Part shown: positions 1 to 5,561 of the stretch, piece after piece
Numbering within the stretch: position 1 is the first letter of the stretch
How the letters are laid out: every line of letters starts with the position of its first letter
Assembly (NCBI GenBank): GCA_902795985.1
Contig: CADBNG010000350.1
Location: forward strand, 1 to 6,972
From: an uncultured Lachnospiraceae bacterium
Lineage (GTDB): Bacteria > Bacillota_A > Clostridia > Lachnospirales > Lachnospiraceae
Reading direction: 5' to 3'
Length of the DNA: 6,972 nt
The notes under the pieces: model-generated
Told to the model about the DNA's origin: nothing
The model's database searches: none
What the model saw: only the letters and a program-made list of their open reading frames with translations
Translations under genes and position numbers: made by a program

Positions 1-947
1 AGCAGATCCGCGTAATTGTATTCCGCGTAATTGACCCATCCAGGCGAGCAGGAAGTGATCATGGGCAGCACCCCTCCGTTCCGCATCCGGCCGAGCAGTT
101 CGGTTCCTTCCTCCATGATGGTCAGATCCGCGCCGAAATTCACATCGTAAACCCTTTCGAATCCCAGTCTGCGAAGCGCGGCGATCATCTTGCCCGTTAC
201 GGGAGTGCCGACCGGCATCCCGAATTCTTCTCCGAGGGAAGCCCTTACGGCCGGAGCGGCCTGGGCAATCACATGTTTCCCCGCACGGAAGGCATCGTCC
301 ACCTTATCGATCTCCGAATGCTCCAGCAGCGCTCCGGTGGGACAGACGTTCACACACTGGCCGCACTGGATGCAGGGGGAATCCGCAAAGGAACGGTTTT
401 CCGCCGGGGCCACAATGGCCTTGAATCCCCGGTTCTCATACCCGAGGATTCCCAGTCCGTGGGCACTCTTGCAGCGTTCGATGCAGCGTCCGCACAGAAC
501 ACATTTTGACGTGTCGCGGATCAGTCCGGGGGCCAGCACGTCCAGCGTCGTAGGGGTCTTTTCCCCCTGGAACGCCCCTTCTCTGGCGCCCGTGATATTC
601 GCCACGTGAAGCAGCTCGCAGTTGCCGTTCTTTACGCATTGCTGGCAGTTTACGTTGTGATTGGAAAGCAGCAGTTCAACGCTGCGCCGGCGCGCCAGAG
701 TCGCTTTCGGGGAGGAAATCCGGATTTCCATTCCTTCCGATACCGGGTACACGCAGCTTGCGACCAGCCCTCTCGCGCCGGTGGCTTCCACCAGGCATAC
801 CCGGCAGGAGCCCCGGTTGCATTCGCCTTTATTGTAAGTACAGAGTGTCGGAATCATGTAGCCGCACCGCTTTGCCGCTTCAAGGATCGTAATCCCCTCT
901 TCTACGCGATAGGGTATTCCTTCAATAACAATATTGATTTCTGACAT
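1..947 (-). CDS. hydA: NADH-linked [FeFe]-hydrogenase catalytic subunit HydA, 3' part missing
   Basis: This is the N-terminal 315 codons of the H2-forming/H2-oxidising subunit of a cytoplasmic HydABC hydrogenase; the reading frame is open to the window edge. A NuoG-like [2Fe-2S] domain comes first (Cys36, 43 or 48, 51, 65 region), then the His-ligated [4Fe-4S] motif His97-x3-Cys101-x2-Cys104-x5-Cys110. Two ferredoxin-type clusters follow (Cys149/152/155/159 and Cys192/195/198/202, the latter followed by Pro). The first H-cluster motif is TSCSPGW at 298-304; the other two motifs would lie beyond the window. The ATG at 945-947 has AGGAGG eight bases upstream (956-961), overlapping the hydB stop. 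It is the last visible gene of the hydC-hydB-hydA operon, 12 bp after hydB. Family members have roughly 550-650 residues, so about half is seen. Whether it bifurcates electrons with ferredoxin or uses NADH alone cannot be told from sequence. Confidence 0.95.
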   Translation of the reverse strand, partial: MSEINIVIEGIPYRVEEGITILEAAKRCGYMIPTLCTYNKGECNRGSCRVCLVEATGARGLVASCVYPVSEGMEIRISSPKATLARRRSVELLLSNHNVNCQQCVKNGNCELLHVANITGAREGAFQGEKTPTTLDVLAPGLIRDTSKCVLCGRCIERCKSAHGLGILGYENRGFKAIVAPAENRSFADSPCIQCGQCVNVCPTGALLEHSEIDKVDDAFRAGKHVIAQAAPAVRASLGEEFGMPVGTPVTGKMIAALRRLGFERVYDVNFGADLTIMEEGTELLGRMRNGGVLPMITSCSPGWVNYAEYNYADL

Positions 948-959
948 TTCCGCTTCCTC

Positions 960-2843
960 CTATCGTTTCCCGATCGCGGCGAACTTGCAAGTCGAAACAC
1001 AGGAGCCGCATTTTACGCATTTTTCCGGATCAATGGCCATGGACGCCAGTTTGTGTCCTTCCGGAATATAGTCGGTCCGCGTGATGCCGTCCCCCGGACA
1101 GCTCTTTGCGCATTTGCCGCAGCCGATGCACTTATCCGGATCGATATAATATTCCATCAGGTTCTTGCAGATATGCGCGGGACATTTTTTATCCACGATA
1201 TGCGCCAGGTATTCCTCCCGGAAATGCCGCAGAGTGGAATTCACCGGGTTGGCCGACGTCTGGCCCAGCGCGCACAGGGAATTGGTTTTTACGGTATCGG
1301 ACAGTTCCTCCAGCTCATCGAGATCTTCCGGTTTCCCTTTTCCTTCCGTAATCCGGGTCAGGATCTCCAGCATCCGCTTCGTCCCGATGCGGCAGGGAGT
1401 GCACTTTCCACAGGATTCGTCGCAAATAAATTCCATATAGAATTTCGCCACGTCAACCATGCAGTTGTCTTCATCCATCACGATCGCGCCGCCCGATCCC
1501 ATCATGGAACCTTTCGCCACAAGGTTGTCGAAATCGATGGGCTCGTCCAGGAAATCTCCGGTCAGGCAGCCGCCGGAGGGTCCGCCGGTCTGGATCGCCT
1601 TGAATTTCTTTCCTCCCGGAATTCCGCCGCCAATATCATAAATCAGCTCCCGCAGCGTCGTGCCCATGGGGACTTCAACCAGGCCGACGTTGTTGACCTT
1701 TCCGCCCAGGGCGAACACCTTGGTGCCCTTGGAACGCTCCGTTCCGACCGAAGCAAACTGCTCCGCCCCGTTCCGGAGAATATAAGGCACGCAGGCCAGG
1801 GATTCCACGTTGTTCACGATTGTGGGTTTGCCCCACAGCCCGGAGACTGCCGGGAACGGCGGGCGCGGACGCGGCATGCCGCGTTTTCCTTCAATCGAAT
1901 TCAGCAGGGCTGTTTCTTCTCCGCACACAAACGCGCCGGCTCCGAGACGGATATGACACCGGAATGAGAAATCCGTGCCGAGAATATGGTCGCCCAGAAG
2001 GCCCGTTTCCTCCGCCTGCTGAATCGCGATGCGCAGCCGGCGCACCGCAACCGGGTACTCCGCGCGGACATAGAAATAGCCGTTCTTCGCACCGATCGCG
2101 TATCCGGCAATCATCATGCCTTCGATGACCGCCAGGGGATTTCCTTCCAGGATCGAACGGTCCATAAACGCGCCGGGATCGCCCTCGTCGCCGTTGCAGA
2201 CCACGTATTTTTCATCGTTTTCCTGATCCAGGGCGAACTGCCATTTCCGGCCGGTGGGGAAGCCGCCGCCCCCGCGTCCGCGAAGGCCGGAGGCCAGCAC
2301 TTCATTGATGACCTCCTGCTGCGTCATGGACAGAGCTTTTTTCAATCCCTTAAAAGCCTCCATGCCGAGCGCTTCTTCAATCTTTTCGGGATTGATGATT
2401 CCGCAGCCGTACAGCGCGATGCGGCGCTGTTTTTTATAGAAATTGATATCGTCCTGCTTCGCGACCTTCGCGCCGGTCAGCGGTTCGGTATACAGCAGGC
2501 GGTCCACGATGCCTCCGCCCAGAATATCCTTTTCAACGATCTCTTCCACGTCATCCATCGTGACCAGACGGTATAACGTGTCTTCCGGATAAATTTTCAC
2601 AAACGGTCCCTGGGAACAGAAGCCGAAGCACCCCACCAGATTGACCGTGGCCTTGTCCTCCGCGCCTTTTTCTTTCAGAACCTGTTCAAATTTTTCTTTG
2701 ATTTTATCGGATTTCGAGGAAAGACAGCCGGTACCGCCGCAAAGAACGATGTGCCGCTTTCCGTCATTGCCGGTCAGCTTGTCGGTCAGGACCTGCGTGC
2801 ACTGTCCGGACATTTCGTTGTACTGCTCCAGTGTCTGAATCAT
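960..2843 (-). CDS. hydB: Hydrogenase NADH-binding flavoprotein subunit HydB (NuoF-like)
   Basis: This 627-residue subunit carries the NAD(H) and FMN site of the HydABC complex and relays electrons between HydC and HydA. In order it has: a thioredoxin-like [2Fe-2S] domain (Cys35, 40, 72, 76); the NuoF core with the glycine-rich FMN/NADH loop GRGGGGFPTG at 189-198, NGDEGDPGAFMDR at 217-229 and GAGAFVCGEETAL near 301-313; a [4Fe-4S] site Cys478/481/484 with Cys524; and a C-terminal 2x[4Fe-4S] ferredoxin domain (Cys572/575/578/582 and 609/612/615/619). The N- and C-terminal additions separate HydB from plain complex I NuoF. I chose ATG 2841-2843 because AAGGAGG lies seven bases upstream and because it overlaps the hydC stop by 4 bp (ATGA), the usual sign of translational coupling. 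The frame is open 40 codons further upstream, but that stretch lies inside hydC. The second ferredoxin motif ends Cys-Lys-Phe rather than the common Cys-Pro. Confidence 0.96.
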   Translation of the reverse strand: MIQTLEQYNEMSGQCTQVLTDKLTGNDGKRHIVLCGGTGCLSSKSDKIKEKFEQVLKEKGAEDKATVNLVGCFGFCSQGPFVKIYPEDTLYRLVTMDDVEEIVEKDILGGGIVDRLLYTEPLTGAKVAKQDDINFYKKQRRIALYGCGIINPEKIEEALGMEAFKGLKKALSMTQQEVINEVLASGLRGRGGGGFPTGRKWQFALDQENDEKYVVCNGDEGDPGAFMDRSILEGNPLAVIEGMMIAGYAIGAKNGYFYVRAEYPVAVRRLRIAIQQAEETGLLGDHILGTDFSFRCHIRLGAGAFVCGEETALLNSIEGKRGMPRPRPPFPAVSGLWGKPTIVNNVESLACVPYILRNGAEQFASVGTERSKGTKVFALGGKVNNVGLVEVPMGTTLRELIYDIGGGIPGGKKFKAIQTGGPSGGCLTGDFLDEPIDFDNLVAKGSMMGSGGAIVMDEDNCMVDVAKFYMEFICDESCGKCTPCRIGTKRMLEILTRITEGKGKPEDLDELEELSDTVKTNSLCALGQTSANPVNSTLRHFREEYLAHIVDKKCPAHICKNLMEYYIDPDKCIGCGKCAKSCPGDGITRTDYIPEGHKLASMAIDPEKCVKCGSCVSTCKFAAIGKR

Positions 2844-3328
2844 GCCGCTCCCTCCTTCGTCCGATATTCCTCGATCAGCGCCGGGACCTGGTCCACGGTG
2901 ACCTTCGGATAAACCGTTCCGGAAATCATCACCGCCGGAGCGATTCCGCAGGCGCCGATGCACCGCAGCGCATCCAGCGTAAACATTCCGTCCTCTGTCG
3001 TCTGACCCGGACGGATCTTCAGGATCTCCGAAAATTTATCGATCACCTGCTGCGCGCCTTTGACATAACACGCCGTCCCCAGACAGCATCCGATCACGTA
3101 TTTTCCTTTCGGCTCCAGTGAAAAAAATGAATAGAAGGTCACCACTCCATAGATTTCCGCCACTGAAAGCCCGGTCTGTGCGGAAACGATTTCCTGCACC
3201 TCCAGCGGTATGTAACCATACTCATTCTGAATATCGCTGAGGATCATCATCAGCGGTGTTTTTTCATCCTTATAACGCCCGCAGATTTCCATGATCGTCC
3301 GCTCGGCGGCGTCACTCAGTTTGCCCAT
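2840..3328 (-). CDS. hydC: Hydrogenase [2Fe-2S] subunit HydC (NuoE-like)
   Basis: This 162-residue thioredoxin-fold [2Fe-2S] protein is the small diaphorase subunit that partners HydB in NADH-linked hydrogenases and is homologous to NuoE of complex I. The four cluster cysteines are visible as Cys82-x4-Cys87 and Cys123-x3-Cys127, in the typical contexts GCCLGTAC and RCIGACG. The N-terminal helical part has the family features YGYIP (37-41) and EIYGVVTFY (58-66). Length is normal for the family. The frame opens at a TTG (3344-3346), but I chose the ATG at 3326-3328 because an AAAGGGG ribosome binding site stands five bases before it. It is the first gene of the operon, and its stop TGA overlaps the hydB start. 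The promoter region carries two Rex-like operators, so redox control by the NADH/NAD+ ratio is likely. Confidence 0.95.
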   Translation of the reverse strand: MGKLSDAAERTIMEICGRYKDEKTPLMMILSDIQNEYGYIPLEVQEIVSAQTGLSVAEIYGVVTFYSFFSLEPKGKYVIGCCLGTACYVKGAQQVIDKFSEILKIRPGQTTEDGMFTLDALRCIGACGIAPAVMISGTVYPKVTVDQVPALIEEYRTKEGAA

Positions 3329-3405
3329 AGCTACCCCTTTCAACAATAATTCCAGGACCGCTGCGCTTCCTCACCCGCCGGTCCCGTATTGCAGTATCAT
3401 CGAGT

Positions 3406-3434
3406 ATTTAAATCGATTGTTAAATAATTGTCAA
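3406..3434 (-). promoter_or_regulatory. Putative sigma-70-type promoter of hydCBA
   Basis: On the minus strand a perfect -35 box TTGACA (3434-3429) is followed after 17 bases by TTAAAT (3411-3406), a 4/6 match to TATAAT. Transcription would start near 3399, giving a leader of about 70 nt before hydC. The -35 and most of the spacer lie inside the first Rex-like operator, so repressor binding would occlude RNA polymerase. The -10 box is weak, and neighbouring frames (TTTAAA with a 16-base spacer) are possible. Confidence 0.55.
3417..3434. promoter_or_regulatory. Rex-like operator 1 (promoter-proximal)
   Basis: The sequence TTGTTAA-ATAA-TTGTCAA matches the known Rex consensus TTGTTAA-N4-TTAACAA in 12 of 14 specified positions. 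The left half-site is perfect. It covers the -35 box and spacer of the hydCBA promoter. Rex is the NADH-sensing repressor of Gram-positive bacteria and commonly controls fermentation and hydrogenase genes. No rex gene lies in this window, so the regulator is inferred from the site alone. Confidence 0.72.
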
Positions 3435-3441
3435 TGTTATA

Positions 3442-3459
3442 TTGTTAAATAATTCACAA
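3442..3459. promoter_or_regulatory. Rex-like operator 2 (promoter-distal)
   Basis: The sequence TTGTTAA-ATAA-TTCACAA matches the Rex consensus TTGTTAA-N4-TTAACAA in 13 of 14 specified positions. It is almost a direct repeat of operator 1, with a start-to-start distance of 25 bp, about two and a half helical turns. It lies just upstream of the -35 box. Two sites would allow cooperative or graded repression. Confidence 0.72.
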
Positions 3460-3612
3460 TTTTTTCAGCATTATGCCCAATGTCCCCCGGATTCGGCAGC
3501 GTTTCCTTTTTCCGTCAAAAGAAAACGGCTTTCCGCCCGGACTTTTCAGGACATCGGTTCAATGGATTACGGATCTGAAGCAGATGCTGTTATTGCCGTT
3601 TATCCGAATTTG
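3460..3612. other. Intergenic stretch without recognised content
   Basis: Between the hydCBA control region and the next promoter I see no convincing gene, RNA or terminator. A plus-strand reading frame starting at 3442 runs through here, but it has no ribosome binding site, begins inside a Rex-like operator, and owes its length to the repeat array downstream. Confidence 0.5.
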
Positions 3613-3641
3613 TTGCGTTTTTCCGTCCGATTTGATATAAT
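3613..3641 (+). promoter_or_regulatory. Putative extended -10 promoter reading into the repeat array
   Basis: TTGCGT (3613-3618) stands 17 bases before a perfect TATAAT (3636-3641), and the TG at 3633-3634 one base before it makes an extended -10 box. The start point would be near 3648. The transcript would run through the four palindromic units and reach the start codon at 4008, so it is either a leader of about 360 nt or a separate small RNA. An AT-rich inverted repeat sits on the predicted start point. Confidence 0.55.
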
Positions 3642-3659
3642 ATTAATCAATCAATTAAT
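3642..3659. repeat. AT-rich inverted repeat at a predicted transcription start
   Basis: ATTAAT (3642-3647) and ATTAAT (3654-3659) form a palindrome with a six-base centre CAATCA, directly after the -10 box at 3636-3641. Its position suits an operator, but the arms are short and AT-rich enough to be chance. Confidence 0.3.
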
Positions 3660-3660
3660 G

Positions 3661-3970
3661 ATTTCTTTTCGCAGACAGTGTTTTCCGGTTGGCTTTACTG
3701 TTTGTATCAGCATTTCTTTTCCACAGACAGTAATCCGCCTTCGCCTCTCCTGGCATTTTACTGTTTGCCAGACCATTTTCTCTTCACAAACAGTAATCTT
3801 ATTCCATCGCCCGGCTCTCTTTACTGTTTGTAAAAGCTTTTCCTCTCCGCAGACAGTAATCCGGTTCCCCTTTCCCGACATTTTTACTGTTTGCCAGACC
3901 GTTTTCTCTTCACAAACAGTAATTATCCTCCAATTTCCGGATGGTTCCGCCGTTTGTAAAACATTTTCCT
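3661..3970 (+). repeat. Array of 41-bp palindromic repeats with 63-bp period
   Basis: Four full units lie at 3694-3734, 3757-3797, 3820-3860 and 3883-3923, each 41 bp and each separated by exactly 22 bp of differing sequence. Every unit has a left arm TTACTGTTTG and a right arm CAAACAGTAA (units 2 and 4, perfect 10-bp stem) or CAGACAGTAA (units 1 and 3, one G:U in plus-strand RNA). The loop is 19 nt and pyrimidine-rich. Units 2 and 4 differ at one base; units 1 and 3 differ at six; so the order is A-B-A-B with a 126-bp higher period. A decayed right half (3661-3682) precedes the array and a decayed left half (from 3946) follows it. The 63-bp period is divisible by three, which keeps frames open on both strands. 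No T-run follows the hairpins, so they are not ordinary intrinsic terminators. Function unknown. Confidence 0.9.
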
Positions 3971-4007
3971 GATCATTCAATTCACCCTGCTACGATAGGA
4001 GAAAAAA

Positions 4008-4805
4008 ATGGACGATTTAATGACACTTCTGCAGCAAAAAGAACAGGAATGGATGTCCTATGCCGATCAGGCTGCCTCTTTCCTGCGCACTGCGCCAAAA
4101 GGCCGGGTGACGATACACCCCTGCAGACGCAAATATACTCAATTTCTGATTGCTGAAGAAGATGAAACAAAACCGGCACAATATGCCGGTCCGGAAAAGA
4201 AGGCGCTGATCCGGCAGCTGGTACAGAAAGACTATTATGCCAGGATCCTGTACCATCTGGATCCCGCTCTTAAAAAACTCCGGAACTTTATGAAGAGTTA
4301 TAATCCGGATATCATAATGCGGATCTATGCAAGTCTGCCGAAAGCCCGAAAAGAACTTGTAATCCCCCTTCGCCCGGAGGATGAAGATTTCATTGAAGAA
4401 TGGAAATCCCGCCATCCGCCTTATGCCAACGACATGCCCCTGACAGATGATATCCTGACTCATCAAAACGAAGCGGTACGCTCCAAATCTGAAAAGATCA
4501 TTGCCGACGAACTGTCTGCACTGGGAATCCCTTATCTGTATGAAACCGCCCTTTCGCTGAAAGGGCACGGAACCGTTTTCCCCGACTTCACTCTTTTAAA
4601 CGTGCGGACACGCCGGACATTCTATTATGAACATTTCGGGCGAATGGACGAGCCGGACTATTCCGCAAAAACGATCCGGAAAATCCTCGCGTATGAACGG
4701 AACGGATTCTGGTTCGGTGACGGACTCCTTTATTCTTTTGAATCAAACGCAGTCCCGCTGAACACCGATGGTCTGGTTCGTATGCTGCGCAGATACCTGT
4801 TATAA
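4008..4805 (+). CDS. Uncharacterised Firmicute protein with PD-(D/E)XK-nuclease-like C-terminal half
   Basis: This 265-residue protein has no established function that I know; similar proteins are common in Clostridia. The N-terminal part (1-130) is charged and helical, with a short GRVTIHPC strand-like stretch (32-39). The C-terminal part resembles a PD-(D/E)XK nuclease core: SKSEKIIADEL (159-169) supplies a helix with Glu162, then YLYE (176-179), then Pro192-Asp193-Phe-Thr, then the strand YYEHFG with Glu208 (206-211). It ends with a lysine-bearing helix (221-229) and GLLYSFE (239-245). The classical Lys two residues after Glu208 is Phe here, so activity is uncertain. There is no signal peptide or membrane segment, so it is probably cytoplasmic. 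The ATG at 4008 follows AGGAG (3997-4001) by six A bases. It stands alone, preceded by the palindromic array and followed by a 21-bp repeat array. Confidence 0.85.
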   Translation: MDDLMTLLQQKEQEWMSYADQAASFLRTAPKGRVTIHPCRRKYTQFLIAEEDETKPAQYAGPEKKALIRQLVQKDYYARILYHLDPALKKLRNFMKSYNPDIIMRIYASLPKARKELVIPLRPEDEDFIEEWKSRHPPYANDMPLTDDILTHQNEAVRSKSEKIIADELSALGIPYLYETALSLKGHGTVFPDFTLLNVRTRRTFYYEHFGRMDEPDYSAKTIRKILAYERNGFWFGDGLLYSFESNAVPLNTDGLVRMLRRYLL

Positions 4806-4827
4806 TGAATACCGGCCTTTATTCATT
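4804..4827. terminator. Weak hairpin at the end of the nuclease-like gene
   Basis: AATGAATA (4804-4811) and TATTCATT (4820-4827) form a perfect 8-bp stem around an 8-base loop, starting within the stop codon. It could end the plus-strand transcript, but the stem is AT-rich and no long T-run follows, so it is only a candidate. Confidence 0.3.
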
Positions 4828-4828
4828 T

Positions 4829-4912
4829 ACAGGATCCGGCTTTCGTGTTACAGGTCCCGGCTTCCCTGTCAAAGGACCCGGCTTCCCTGCCAAAAGTCCC
4901 GGCTTCCCTGCC
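4829..4912. repeat. Four 21-bp tandem repeats
   Basis: Four adjoining 21-bp copies lie at 4829-4849, 4850-4870, 4871-4891 and 4892-4912, sharing the core CCCGGCTTCCCTG (the first copy is most diverged). They fill most of the 123-bp gap between two convergent genes. The period is divisible by three, giving seven-residue repeats in any open frame, but no ribosome binding site or credible gene covers them. Function unknown; they are probably in the 3' region of one or both convergent transcripts. Confidence 0.9.
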
Positions 4913-4928
4913 GCTGCGCCAGCCCTTC

Positions 4929-5504
4929 TTACATCACCTGCTCCGGCACGCCGTATCCTTCCGGCGTAACCTCCACCCGGAAGACCGCGCAGTTCGCGAC
5001 AAATTTCGACCAGTAAGCGCCGTCGGAACCGGGCGTTAAATACTCCAGCGCCCCCTTCATGGCGATCGCGTGGGTGGCGATCAGAAGGGTCTTTTCCTGC
5101 GCCAGCGGGAAGATTTCTTCCAGAAACGCCCCGGCCCTTCCGACAATCTCTTCCAGCGGCTCCATGCCCTCCGGCTCCGGATTATGGGCAAAATCCTTAA
5201 AAAAGGCCAGGACCTCCGGCCTTGGGTTCTCAAGGCTCATGCCTTCATACGGTCCGTAATGCATTTCAATCAGGCGGCCGTCAATCCGGACCGGTACTCC
5301 CGGCGCGGCAATCGCGGCGGTTTCCCGCGCCCGGCCAAGCGGACTGGAAAAAACCAGGTCAAAACGAATGCCCTGTTCCCGAAACCATTTTCCGGCGTTT
5401 TCCGCCTGATTCCTGCCGGTTTCATTCAGCGGGATCTCCGCCCTCCCCTGCAGAATCCGGGCCTTATTGCCGGCTGTCTGGCCATGTCGCATCAGATAGA
5501 TCAT
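4929..5504 (-). CDS. Histidine phosphatase family protein (phosphoglycerate-mutase-like)
   Basis: This 191-residue cytoplasmic enzyme belongs to the histidine phosphatase superfamily, branch 1. It begins with the strand-and-loop MIYLMRHGQT, in which Arg6-His7-Gly8 is the signature and His7 the phospho-accepting residue. Other phosphate-pocket residues are visible: Arg58 in SSPLGRARETA, the likely proton donor Glu80, and the second catalytic His145 in ATHA. The length fits small phosphatases such as CobC, GpmB-like and broad-specificity sugar-phosphate phosphatases; the substrate cannot be told from sequence, and no cobalamin genes are nearby. I chose ATG 5502-5504 because the family starts right at this strand and an AGAGG lies four bases upstream. 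A GTG 16 codons earlier has no ribosome binding site. It is convergent with the nuclease-like gene and divergent from the MATE gene. Confidence 0.92.
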   Translation of the reverse strand: MIYLMRHGQTAGNKARILQGRAEIPLNETGRNQAENAGKWFREQGIRFDLVFSSPLGRARETAAIAAPGVPVRIDGRLIEMHYGPYEGMSLENPRPEVLAFFKDFAHNPEPEGMEPLEEIVGRAGAFLEEIFPLAQEKTLLIATHAIAMKGALEYLTPGSDGAYWSKFVANCAVFRVEVTPEGYGVPEQVM

Positions 5505-5561
5505 TTTTCCTCTTTCCCGGCGGCTGTATGCCGATTCCTCTTTTCTTTTCACTGTAAAACC

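Noticed and set aside
190..944. Plus-strand reading frames over 190-609 and 606-944
   Set aside because: They are shadows of hydA, which reads through this whole stretch on the minus strand with all expected iron-sulfur motifs.
1053..1967. 304-residue plus-strand reading frame
   Set aside because: It is antisense to hydB, whose domains are unmistakable; composition is that of a shadow frame and no ribosome binding site or family is visible.
2844..2963. 40-codon N-terminal extension of hydB
   Set aside because: It would lie wholly inside hydC in another frame, while the ATG at 2843 has a strong ribosome binding site and the usual 4-bp overlap.
3694..3923. CRISPR array (regular repeats with spacers)
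   Set aside because: The repeats fall into two diverged types with up to six differences even within a type, the spacers are only 22 bp, there are just four units, and no cas gene is in the window.
3694..3923. String of intrinsic terminators
   Set aside because: The palindromes have 19-nt loops and no run of T after the stem on either strand.
3442..3972. 176-residue plus-strand reading frame over the array
   Set aside because: It begins inside a Rex-like operator, has no ribosome binding site, and stays open because the 63-bp repeat period is a multiple of three.
4768..5039. Small plus-strand frames across the 21-bp repeats
   Set aside because: They start inside the nuclease-like gene or the repeats, lack ribosome binding sites and run into the antisense strand of the phosphatase gene.
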